Shown here: positions 54,362-63,263 of the stretch, piece after piece
Numbering within the stretch: position 1 is the first letter of the stretch
How the letters are laid out: every line of letters begins with the position of its first letter
Source: Bog-756 sp963831535
GTDB lineage: Bacteria > Actinomycetota > Acidimicrobiia > Acidimicrobiales > RAAP-2
Reading direction: 5' to 3'
NCBI GenBank assembly: GCA_963831535.1
Contig: CAWHQP010000010.1
Location: forward strand, 62,001 to 126,000
Length of the DNA stretch: 64,000 nt
Notes under the pieces: model-generated
Seen by the model: only the letters and a program-made list of their open reading frames with translations
The model's database searches: none
What the model was told of the DNA's origin: nothing
Program-made: the position numbers and the translations under genes

Positions 54362-55945
54362 GTGAGACCCAGGCGTTCGCTCCTCCCGGCGACCACCCGT
54401 CGGGCACCACCATCAACGGCGATGCGCACCATGGGGGTCGTCACGGTCCTGGCCGCGCTGCTGGCGGCATGCGGCGGCGGCGCCTCGTCCACCGTCACAA
54501 CCGTCAATCCATCCGTACGGCTTTCCCCCGTCCCCTCGACGGCCCCGCCCACGACCACGACGACCCCGGTGTCGCCGGTGACATGGTCGCCGTGCGGCTC
54601 GTTGCAGTGCGGATCGGTGACGGTCCCCCTGGACTACAGCCACCCGGACGGTCCCACCATCCAGATCGCCCTGGCCCGCCATCCGGCCGACGTCCCCTCC
54701 GAGCGCATCGGCTCCCTCGTCATCAATCCGGGTGGACCGGGCGGTTCGGGCATCAACGACCTACCCAACGAGCTGTTGGCACTGGCACCCGAAGTGCTGG
54801 ACCGGTTCGACATCGTCTCGTTCGATCCGCGCGGCGTGGACCGCAGCAGTCCCGTCACGTGCAGCAGTGGGAGCAGTTCGACCACGTCCTCGGGGTCGTC
54901 GTCCCCACCCCAACCGGGCATCGACCCGGTCCCTACAACGCCGGCGGCCCGCCAGGCACTCCTGAGCAACGACCGGGCCTTTGCCGCCCAGTGCCAGCAC
55001 TACAGCGGCGCCATCCTCCCGTTCGTGGGCACCGTCGACGCGGCCCGAGACCTCGACCGAATCCGGGCCGCCCTGGGTGACACCCAGCTGACCTACATCG
55101 GACACTCGTACGGCACCCTGCTCGGCGCCACCTACGCCGAGCTCTTCCCCACCCACGTGCGGGCCATGGTGCTCGACGGCGCCATCGATCCGGCCTCCAC
55201 CACCACGGCCTACGCCACCGAGCAGGCCGTGAGCCTCGAATCAGCGCTGGGTTCCTTCTTCACCTGGTGTGCCGCCGACACCGGCTGCCCGTGGCGGCCC
55301 GCCGGTGATCCGACAACGGCGCTGCTCGGGCTCATCCAGGACGCCCGGACCCGGCCGCTGACCGCGGGATCGGGAACCGCCGGCCCCGCCGAGCTCTACG
55401 ACGCCCTGCTGGCCGGGCTGGAATCGCAGTCCTCGTGGCCCACGCTGGCCGCCGCGCTCGCGGCGGCTGAGGGCGGTAACGGCGCCCCGGCGGTGGCCAT
55501 GTCGGACCGGTACGAGACGGGTGGATCGCCCAATGCCGCCGAGGCCGAACAGGCCATCGACTGCCTCGACCATCCGGTGGACCGCAATCCGGCGAGCTAC
55601 ATGACCCTGGCCGCCACCATCGGGCAGTCGGCACCGGTGTTCGGTCCGCTTCTGGCGTGGGGGCTCCTCGGATGCGCCACATGGCCGGATCTCCCGACAC
55701 GGTCGCCGGCGCCGGCGTCGGATCCGGGCGCTCCCCCCATCCTGGTGGTCGGGACCACCGGCGATCCGGTCACCCCCTACGCGTGGGCGGTGGCGCTGGC
55801 CGGAGAGCTCACCGGTGGCGTCCTCCTCACCTGGAGGGGCGCCAGCCACGTCGCCTCCTTCTACAGCCCGTGTGTGCGCGCCGCCAGCGCCGCCTACCTG
55901 GTGTCAGGGACCCTGCCGGCATCGGGTACCACCTGCACGGACTGA
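54362..55945 (+). CDS. Lipoprotein alpha/beta hydrolase, TAP-like
   Basis: About 527 residues. VVTVLAALLAAC is a lipobox; GTG 54362 gives a longer leader, while ATG 54422 (MRTMGVVTV) would give a more usual signal length. The hydrolase core has GGPGGSG (oxyanion region), DPRGVDRS and the nucleophile GHSYGT, and a TAP-like C-terminal domain ends with the late His in GASHVA. Relatives are secreted tripeptidyl aminopeptidases or proline-iminopeptidase-like proteins. A Ser/Thr-rich insertion sits between strands. Confidence 0.87.
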   Translation: MRPRRSLLPATTRRAPPSTAMRTMGVVTVLAALLAACGGGASSTVTTVNPSVRLSPVPSTAPPTTTTTPVSPVTWSPCGSLQCGSVTVPLDYSHPDGPTIQIALARHPADVPSERIGSLVINPGGPGGSGINDLPNELLALAPEVLDRFDIVSFDPRGVDRSSPVTCSSGSSSTTSSGSSSPPQPGIDPVPTTPAARQALLSNDRAFAAQCQHYSGAILPFVGTVDAARDLDRIRAALGDTQLTYIGHSYGTLLGATYAELFPTHVRAMVLDGAIDPASTTTAYATEQAVSLESALGSFFTWCAADTGCPWRPAGDPTTALLGLIQDARTRPLTAGSGTAGPAELYDALLAGLESQSSWPTLAAALAAAEGGNGAPAVAMSDRYETGGSPNAAEAEQAIDCLDHPVDRNPASYMTLAATIGQSAPVFGPLLAWGLLGCATWPDLPTRSPAPASDPGAPPILVVGTTGDPVTPYAWAVALAGELTGGVLLTWRGASHVASFYSPCVRAASAAYLVSGTLPASGTTCTD

Positions 55946-55974
55946 GGCGAACGCCAATCTTCCCGGCCGGACCG

Positions 55975-56020
55975 TTGCCATCGGCCACTCATTCTGATTC
56001 AATACACTACGTATCGAATC
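55975..56020 (+). promoter_or_regulatory. Promoter and TetR-type operator of the MFS-tetR operon
   Basis: A -35-like TTGCCA (55975-55980) is separated by 17 bases from a -10-like TTCAAT (55998-56003). The imperfect palindrome GATTCAATAC (55996-56005), spacer ACTAC, GTATCGAATC (56011-56020) overlaps the -10; nine of ten arm positions match. The position and symmetry fit a TetR-family operator that blocks transcription of the exporter and its own regulator. Confidence 0.65.
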
Positions 56021-56085
56021 GTAATCCGGACCCGGGGTAGCTCCCCGGACCGGGACCGAACCGTCCGACAGGAGAGACCCTCCCC

Positions 56086-57669
56086 ATGCCAGCACTCGAC
56101 CGGAAATGGTGGACGCTGATCGCCGTGTGCACGGCCACCTTCATGCTCCTCCTCGACATCACCGTCGTGAACGTGGCCCTGCCCGACATCCAGCAGTCCC
56201 TCCACGCCAGCTTCAGCGACATCCAGTGGGTGGTCGACGCCTACTCCCTGACCCTGGCCGCCTTTCTGCTCACCGCCGGGGTGGTCGGGGACATGTTCGG
56301 CCGGCGCGAAGTCTTCGCCGTCGGTCTCGGAGTCTTCTCGGCCGCATCACTGGTCTGCGGGCTGTCCACTTCCTCGCTGATGCTCAACCTGTCTCGTGCA
56401 GCCCAGGGGGTGGGCGGGGCCATCATGTTCGCCACCTCCCTGGCCCTCATCGCCGCGGCGTTCACCGGCCGGGAGCGCGGAACTGCGTTCGGCATCTACG
56501 GCGCCGTGCTGGGCGGGGCGGTCGCCGTCGGACCTCTCGTCGGTGGGGCCATCACCAGCGGGATCGGATGGCGATGGATCTTCTTCGTCAACGTGCCCAT
56601 CGGGATACTGGCCATCATCGTGACCCTGGTCAAGATCCAGGAGTCGAAGGACCCCAACCACCGGCGCATCGACTGGATCGGGTTCATCTCGTTCTCCAGC
56701 GCCCTGTTTCTGCTGGTGTTCGCCCTCATCAGGGGCAACGACGACGGGTGGTCGAGCAGCCTGATCGTGGGGCTGCTCGTCGGAGCGGTCATCCTGCTCA
56801 CCGTGTTCATCGTGGCCGAGTGGCGTGGGAAGGATCCCATGCTGGACCTGACGCTGTTCAAACGACCGGCCATGTGTGGCGTTTCGCTTTCGGCACTCAC
56901 CCTGTCGGCGTCCATCTTCGCTCTGTTCTTGTACCTGACCCTGTTCATCCAGGACGACCTGGGTTACGCGCCTCTCGCCGCCGGGGTCCGGTTCCTACCG
57001 CTCACCGTGCTCGCCTTCATCGTGGCCCCCATCGCCGGCAAGCTCACCGTGCGGATCCACTCGCGGTATCTGCTCGGTTCCGGCCTCTTGCTCATTGCCG
57101 TCGGCTGTGCCCTGATGGCCACCACCAAGGCGGATTCGGGCTGGACGGTCCTCCTGCCCGGATTCATCGTGGCCGGCATCGGCATCGGCACCGTCAATCC
57201 GGTCCTGGCCTCGGCCTCCATCTCGGTGGTGCCACCACAACGAAGCGGTATGGCCTCGGGAGCCAACAGCACCTTTCGCCAGGTCGGCATAGCAACCGGT
57301 ATCGCCGGACTGGGCTCGGTGTTCCAGTCACAGTTGCAGTCGCACACCCTGACCGCACTGCGCAGCACCGCAGCCGGCCAGGGTGTACTGGCTCATGGCG
57401 GCGCGGCCGTCCAGAGCGCCATCCTGGGCGGGGCGGTCCGTCAGGCCGCCGCGGCCATACCGTCCCCCACCGCCAAGGCCGCACTGCTCGACGCCTACCA
57501 CACCGGCTTCTCCTCCACTCTCAATACGATCATGGCCATCGGCGCGGTCATCGCCCTCATCGGCTCCGTAGGTGCCTTCGTCCTGGTGCGTCAGCGGGAC
57601 TTCGTGCCCAGCGTGGCCCCTACCGGTCCGCCGGCCACCGACCCGGTGGTGGAGGTGGCGCCGGCATGA
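56086..57669 (+). CDS. DHA2-family MFS drug exporter (EmrB/QacA type)
   Basis: 527 residues with 14 predicted helices. The N terminus has DITVVNVALPDIQ (helix 1, acidic residue for drug recognition) and GRREVFAVGL as the conserved loop; the antiporter motif C region is GAVLGGAVAVGPLVGG. Such pumps export hydrophobic drugs with protons. A TetR gene overlaps its end and a palindromic operator lies upstream, so expression is probably inducible by the pump's substrate. Confidence 0.93.
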   Translation: MPALDRKWWTLIAVCTATFMLLLDITVVNVALPDIQQSLHASFSDIQWVVDAYSLTLAAFLLTAGVVGDMFGRREVFAVGLGVFSAASLVCGLSTSSLMLNLSRAAQGVGGAIMFATSLALIAAAFTGRERGTAFGIYGAVLGGAVAVGPLVGGAITSGIGWRWIFFVNVPIGILAIIVTLVKIQESKDPNHRRIDWIGFISFSSALFLLVFALIRGNDDGWSSSLIVGLLVGAVILLTVFIVAEWRGKDPMLDLTLFKRPAMCGVSLSALTLSASIFALFLYLTLFIQDDLGYAPLAAGVRFLPLTVLAFIVAPIAGKLTVRIHSRYLLGSGLLLIAVGCALMATTKADSGWTVLLPGFIVAGIGIGTVNPVLASASISVVPPQRSGMASGANSTFRQVGIATGIAGLGSVFQSQLQSHTLTALRSTAAGQGVLAHGGAAVQSAILGGAVRQAAAAIPSPTAKAALLDAYHTGFSSTLNTIMAIGAVIALIGSVGAFVLVRQRDFVPSVAPTGPPATDPVVEVAPA

Positions 57670-58286
57670 CCCTCGGGGCCACGGTCGCTCCGTCGGTCCC
57701 CGGAACGACCGACGCGCCACCTCGACGGGGGCGACCCCGCGACGAACGGGTGAGCTCGGCCATCACCGCGGCCGCCCTCCGACAGCTGGAGCAGCACGGC
57801 TACGCCAACGTCACGATGGAGAGCGTGGCCTCCGAGGCCGGCGTGGCCCGGGCCACCATCTACCGGCGCTACCGGGACAAGGCCGACCTCATCACGGCGG
57901 CCATCGCCGCCAACAGCACCCTCCACCTGTCCAAGGAGGTCTCGGACGACCCGCGGTCCTACCTCATCACCTACCTGTGCCAGTTCGACCAGCGGTTCGC
58001 CGAGGGTTGCCTCGAGGTGGTCGGGACCCTCATCGGGTTGCGCGAGGAGCCCTGGGCCCTGGACCTCCACCGACAGCGGGTGGTGGCCCCACGGATGGAG
58101 TACATCAGGTCGCTACTGGTTCGGGCCCAGGCACTCGGTCAGCTCCACCGGGACGCCGACCTCGACCTCGCCCTCCAGATGCTGACCGGATCGGTGTTCG
58201 CCCGGCGGGTGGCCGGCCAGGTCAGCGAGGACGGGTGGGCCGAGCGCGCCGTCGACACCATCTGGGTCGGCATGGGGGCCAGCTGA
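57666..58286 (+). CDS. TetR-family regulator
   Basis: 206 residues. The helix-turn-helix is at about 25-70, with ITAAALRQLEQHGYANVTME and VARATIYRRYRDKADL. The C-terminal ligand domain is typical in length. The start overlaps the MFS stop (ATGA). It probably represses its own operon through the operator at 55996-56020. Confidence 0.93.
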   Translation: MTLGATVAPSVPGTTDAPPRRGRPRDERVSSAITAAALRQLEQHGYANVTMESVASEAGVARATIYRRYRDKADLITAAIAANSTLHLSKEVSDDPRSYLITYLCQFDQRFAEGCLEVVGTLIGLREEPWALDLHRQRVVAPRMEYIRSLLVRAQALGQLHRDADLDLALQMLTGSVFARRVAGQVSEDGWAERAVDTIWVGMGAS

Positions 58287-58301
58287 GCCCAGGTCCTCCC
58301 C

Positions 58302-58330
58302 GGTCCCCGGATACGGGACTCCCCGGGACC
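58302..58330. terminator. Hairpin between tetR and the DinB gene
   Basis: GGTCCCCGG (58302-58310) pairs with CCGGGACC (58323-58330), with one bulged base and a 12-base loop, lying between convergent genes. No U-run. Confidence 0.4.
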
Positions 58331-58336
58331 CCGGAA

Positions 58337-58852
58337 TCAGGGATTGACGGATTCAGGCAGGATGCCCCGGACGTAGGCGGCCTGACCGGCATGCTGGAGA
58401 TCATCGGCGATCACGCTCACCAGGCGGACCTGCAGCGTCACCGGTGGATCCCACCCATCGTCCACCACCCGGTCGAGGTCATCCTCATCCAGGGCACGCA
58501 GGAACCGCAGGGTGCGCTGATGGACAGCCTCGTAGTAGTCGAGGAGCATCGACGCTTCCGCCGTCACCAGGGCGACGGCGTCGGAGTCGTGGCCGTAGCC
58601 GGTGTCCGTGGCATCGAGCGGTAGGGCGAAGCGCTCGGCCCACCCGTCGGTGATCCACAGCTGGCGTCCGTCGTCGACCCCGGCGATATGGTCGTCCTGG
58701 ATGCGGCTCAGATGCCAGATCAGCCAGGCGATGGAGTTGGACTCACCGCCGGGCCGGTAGGACAGCTCCTGGCGGGTGAGCCCGTTCGTGGCCGGGTGCA
58801 CCGCGTCCCGTACCCGTTCGAAGGCATCCGCCAGAACGTCGATGCTGTTCAT
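58337..58852 (-). CDS. DinB-family protein
   Basis: 171 residues, DinB four-helix bundle. The metal-site histidines are probably WLIWHLSRIQDDHIAG and the later DDLQHAGQAAY. Resembles actinobacterial DinB-like putative thiol transferases. Start ATG 58852, with GGGGAGG eight bases upstream; an upstream extension is not supported. It follows the isomerase-like gene on the same strand at 232 bases. Confidence 0.87.
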   Translation of the reverse strand: MNSIDVLADAFERVRDAVHPATNGLTRQELSYRPGGESNSIAWLIWHLSRIQDDHIAGVDDGRQLWITDGWAERFALPLDATDTGYGHDSDAVALVTAEASMLLDYYEAVHQRTLRFLRALDEDDLDRVVDDGWDPPVTLQVRLVSVIADDLQHAGQAAYVRGILPESVNP

Positions 58853-58906
58853 CGCTGCTGTCCTCCCCATCGTGGTTCTTGTCGGTCCGGCCCTCTGGCC
58901 CGGACA

Positions 58907-58932
58907 ACCACCCCGCTTTTTTTCGGGGTGGT
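58907..58932. repeat. Inverted repeat with a T-rich loop
   Basis: ACCACCCCG (58907-58915) and CGGGGTGGT (58924-58932) are perfect nine-base arms around CTTTTTTT. The T-run sits in the loop, not after the stem, so it is not a standard terminator; it could be a protein site or a leader hairpin ahead of the DinB gene. Confidence 0.45.
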
Positions 58933-59061
58933 GCGACGAGCTGAGGTCGTGGACGGCGACCCCGCACCGTGTCGGTTGTTCGACGCTCACGGGGGCCATT
59001 TCGGTCACGGTCACGTCCGGATGCTCCCCCAGACTGTAGGCGGCACGATCCCTGGGTGGGG

Positions 59062-59077
59062 CGGGGCCGCCGCCCCG
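59062..59077 (-). terminator. GC hairpin after the isomerase-like gene
   Basis: CGGGGC (59062-59067) and GCCCCG (59072-59077) form a six-pair stem with a CGCC loop, six bases after the stop at 59084. Short and lacking a U-run, so weak evidence. Confidence 0.35.
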
Positions 59078-59083
59078 TCGGGC

Positions 59084-59840
59084 TCAGAACCCGGGAAAGG
59101 CCCGGCGCAACTGGTCCAGGGGAGGACCATCGATCCCCGGCGGCGTGTGATCGGGATCGAGTCGGCCGTAGATCAGACGGACGAACGCCTCGGCCGGGAG
59201 GATGAGGTCCGGATCCGATCCGGGCTGCCGACGGGACCAGCTGGACCGAGTCCGGGGTGAACACCACGGCGAGGTGGCGCTCAGGGCCGGTGGTGTCCAC
59301 CGGCACGGTGGCATCGGACCCCGGGGTACGACCGACCAAGCCGGCGATCATCCCGACCCGGTCGATGAGGACCGACGCGGCATCGTCCGCCAGGATGGCA
59401 TCGGGATCGACCACCACCTCGATGTCCCAGGTGTGGAGCACGTGCTCGCTGAGTCGGAGGCCGACAAAGCTGTCGAAGTCGAGCGACATCGGACCCATGG
59501 CCACGGTGAAGTCGCGGCGCTGATCCTCACTGACGGCATCGAGGGCGGCCACCAAAGCGGCGTCGGCCACCAAGGCCTCGGCCGCCTGGTCCTCGGGCGA
59601 TTTGGCGTTCCACTCGTCCCACACGGCCTGGTTGAACGATCCGTCGGGCTCGCGTGCGGCCAGGGTGTCCTCGAGGCTGCGGCGCATGATGACGGCGCCG
59701 GAGCCGATATGCGAGAGCACATCAGCCACCGTCCACTCGGTCGGGTACGCGGACTGGCGGACCGGTCCGGGCTCGAGCCCGTCCACGATCCGGCTCAGCC
59801 GGGCCGCCGAGGTGTGCAGGGCGGAGAGTTCTTCACTCAT
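59084..59840 (-). CDS. TIGR03083-type mycothiol-dependent maleylpyruvate isomerase-like protein, one-base frameshift
   Basis: DinB-like N domain (WTVADVLSHIGSG) and an MDMPI-like C domain (VDTTGPERHLAVVF). The first 205 codons read from ATG 59840; the last 46 (SDPDLILPAEAFVRLIYGR to FPGF) are in the next frame. Removing one base near 59210-59232 gives a 251-residue protein of family length. Mycothiol-using isomerases and similar enzymes share this structure; the reaction is not proven. Confidence 0.85.
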
Positions 59841-60012
59841 GGTGGTCCGTTCGGCTCGAAGGTGGAGAACCCGACCTTAGGGGTTCGGTGACCGGAACGG
59901 GGCGGCCCGGCGTGACCACATCGGGCACCGGCCGGCGGGGCCGGTCGCCGCGTGTTGCCCGCGGCTCCGAATCGGGTAGAAGGTGAGGCGAAGTCGACAA
60001 GCGAGGTGCACC

Positions 60013-61405
60013 ATGGCGATCGCCACCATCAACCCGGCCACCGGCCAGACCGTCAAGACCTTCCCGGAGCTCACCGACGCCGAGGTCGAGATGCGCCTGG
60101 CCCGGGCCGCGACCACCTTCCTCACCTACCGGCGACACCACCTTCGCCGAGCGGGCCGGCCTGGATGCGCCGGGCCGGCGACATCCTCGACTGCCGAGGT
60201 CGACGACATCGCCGAGATGATGACCACCGAGATGGGCAAGACCCTGGCCGCGGCCCGGCAGGAGGTGCAGAAGTGCGCCAAGGCCTGCCGTTACTTCGCC
60301 GACCACGCCGAGGGGTTCCTGGCCGACGAACCGGCCGACGCCGCGGCCGTAGGGGCCACCGAAGCCTACGCCCGCTACCAGCCGCTCGGGCCGGTGCTGG
60401 CCGTCATGCCGTGGAACTTCCCGCTGTGGCAGGTCATGCGGTTCGCCGCCCCCGCCCTCATGGCCGGGAACGTCGGACTGCTCAAGCACGCCTCCAACGT
60501 GCCCCAGACGGCGCTGTTCCTCGAGGAGCTGTTCACCCGGGCCGGGTTCCCGGCCGGGGCGTTCCAGACCCTCCTCATCGGCTCGGCCAAGGTCGAGGGT
60601 GTACTGCGGGACGACCGGGTGGTGGCCGTGACCCTCACCGGATCCGGTCCGGCCGGCTCATCGGTGGCCGCCATCGCCGGCGAGGTGGTCAAGAAGTCGG
60701 TGCTGGAGCTGGGTGGGAGCGACCCCTTCGTGGTCATGCCCTCGGCCGACCTGGTCCGGGCGGCCGAGGTGGCGACGACGGCCCGATGCCTCAACAACGG
60801 GCAGTCGTGCATCGCCGCCAAGCGGTTCATCGTCCACGCCGACGTGGCCGACGAGTTCGAGAGCCTCTTCGTAGCCCGGATGTCCTCGCGGGTGGTCGGC
60901 GATCCCATGGACGAGACGACCGACATCGGGCCGTTGGCCTCGGAGCAACAGCGGGACGACATCGTCGAGCTGGTGGCGGACGCCGTGGCCCAGGGGGCCG
61001 AGGTCCTGTGCGGGGGAACCGTTCCCGACGGTCCCGGGTGGTTCTACCCCCCGACGGTGCTGACCGGGATCACCCCGGCGATGCGGATCCACACCGAGGA
61101 GGCATTCGCTCCCGTGGCCACGCTGTACCGGGTCGGCCACGATCGACGAGGCCATCGAGCTGGCCAATGGCACCGAGTTCGGCCTCGGGGCCAACGCCTG
61201 GACCGAGGACGAGGACGAACGGAAGCTCCTGGTGGCGGGACTGGACGCCGGCATGGTCTTCATCAACGGCAACGTGACCTCGTTCCCCGAGCTTCCCTTC
61301 GGTGGGGTGAAGGCGTCCGGGTACGGGCGCGAACTCACCGCTCACGGGATCCGGGAGTTCTGCAACCTGAAGTCGGTGTGGGTGGGCCCGTCCGGCGCGG
61401 GATGA
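60013..61405 (+). CDS. NAD(P)-dependent aldehyde dehydrogenase (succinate-semialdehyde type), several frameshifts
   Basis: ALDH superfamily. PWNFPLWQV is the cofactor/substrate entry, LELGGSDPFVV holds the general base Glu, and NNGQSCIA holds the nucleophile Cys. The end (PFGGVKASGYGREL) is out of frame. Four extra bases explain everything: three between 60130 and 60195 (TTFAERAGL, MRRAGDILD and EVDDIAEMM each shift by one, restoring frame) and one near 61137. The corrected length is about 462 residues, close to GabD-type enzymes. Start ATG 60013 with GAGGTG upstream. Confidence 0.88.
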
Positions 61406-61514
61406 GCCCGGGAGGGTGCTCGGGCTGACCGGTAAGATCCCCGGTCACGAAGGCCGGAGCGTGCATGGCCCATCCGGGGGGTCCACCAGAAGAAGTGCGA
61501 GTGGGGAGGCGTCG

Positions 61515-63253
61515 ATGTCGGTCAAGTACGAGGAGGCCTACGCCCAGGTCACCGGACCCGGTCAGCTCTTCGAGTTGACCGAGGCGACGGTCGGGGGCAC
61601 GGAGTACCGGCTGTTCAAGAACGCCCCACCCACGCTCCGGCACCTCTTCGCCGGAGCCCGGGGCGTCGAGTCGGAGTTCCTGGTCTACGAGGACGAACGC
61701 TGGACCTTCGCCGAGACCATGCGACACGTCGACGCGCTGGCCCACGCTCTGGTGCACACCTTCGGCATCACCAAGGGGGACCGCGTCGGCATCGCCATGC
61801 GCAACCTTCCCGAGTGGATCGTCTCCTTCGCCGCCATCCTGTCGGTCGGGGCCGTGTCAGTCTCCTTCAATGCCTGGTGGACCGAGAGCGAGCTCGACTA
61901 CGCAGTGGGCGATTCCGGCGTCTCGCTTCTGATCACCGACCCCGAGCGGGCCGACCGGTCCGAGCACCCGGCCCGGTCCCGGGATATCCCCATCATCGTC
62001 GTGCGGGGGGACCGCGGCGGACCGACGGCGCTCGGCGTCCGGCACTACGACGACGTGGTGAACCTGGGCGAACCCATGCCTGACATCGATGTGGAACCGG
62101 ACGACGATGCCACCATCCTTTACACCTCAGGCACCACCGGCTTCCCCAAGGGAGCGGTCTCGACCCACCGGGCGGTGACCCAGGCGCTGATGGCCTTCTG
62201 GGCCGGAACGATCATTCAGGGAGCGCGCACGGACACCGACCCGATCGGCGGCGGTGGCTTCGCCCCTTGCTTCATCCTCATCGTCCCGCTGTTCCATGTC
62301 ACCGGGTGCGTTCCGGTCATGCTCTCGTGTTTCGGCATGAAACTGAAACTGGTGATGATGTACCGGTGGAACCCGGAGGCTGCGCTCCGGCTCATCGAAT
62401 CCGAACGAGTGACGGCGTTCGTCGGGGTCCCGACCCAGAGCTGGGACATGATGGAAAGCCCGGACTTCGCCCGCTTCGACACGTCGTCGCTCGCCACGGT
62501 GGGCGGCGGGGGGGCGCCGGCCCCCACCAGGCTGGTGGACCGGGTGGAGAAGGGATTCCGACGGGGACGGCCCAACATCGGGTACGGCATGACCGAGACC
62601 AATGCCTTCGGGCCCGGCAACGTCGGCGATGACTACGTGACCCACCCGACGTCGACGGGGCGGGCCCGGACGACCATCATGGACGTCGAGATCCGGGACG
62701 AGTCGGGCCGTCCCGTCCCGGTGGGTGTACGAGGCCAGATCTGGATGAAGGGACCCAATGTCATCCGGGGGTACTGGGGCAAGCCGGAGGCGACGGCTGA
62801 GACCATCGTGGACGGATGGTTGGCCTCGGGGGACCTCGGACGCATCGACGAGGAGGGGTTCCTCTACATCGAAGACCGGGCCAAGGACATGGTGCTGCGG
62901 GCCGGTGAGAACGTCTACTGCGCAGAGGTGGAGAGCGCCATCTACGAGTTCCCCGGCGTGTACGAGGCGGCGGTGTTCGGGGTGCCTCGACGAGCGCCTG
63001 GGCGAGGAGGTGGCCTGCGTGATCCAGCGCAAGGAGGGCAGCCGAGTTCACCGCCCAGGAGCTGCGGGACTTCCTGGCTGCCCGGTTGGCGTCGTTCAAG
63101 GTGCCCAGCCGCATCGCGTTCACCGAGGAACGCCTCCCCCGCAACCCGTCCGGCAAGATCCTGAAGCGTGAGCTCCGGGAGCACTACTTCGCCGACGGGC
63201 AGCCCGAGATCGATCCGGACGGCGCCGCCGAACGCGGCACGCTGGCGCAGTAG
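61515..63253 (+). CDS. AMP-dependent acyl-CoA synthetase, two frameshifts near the end
   Basis: ANL enzyme: TSGTTGFPKGA, GYGMTETNAFG, SGDLGRIDEEG and RAKDMVLRAGENV. Frame breaks at about 62989 (GVP then DERLGEEVACVIQ) and 63044 (EFTAQELRDFL onward) each need one base removed; the corrected protein, about 578 residues, ends RGTLAQ after the catalytic-lysine motif SGKILKRELR. It activates an acid to its CoA ester. Start ATG 61515 follows GGGGAGG. It may form a unit with the neighbouring ALDH and amidase. Confidence 0.88.
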
Positions 63254-63263
63254 CTTCGCACCC

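Noticed and set aside
59952..61277. Long alternate frame over the ALDH gene
   Set aside because: Shadow frame; only scattered pieces match ALDH because of the indels.
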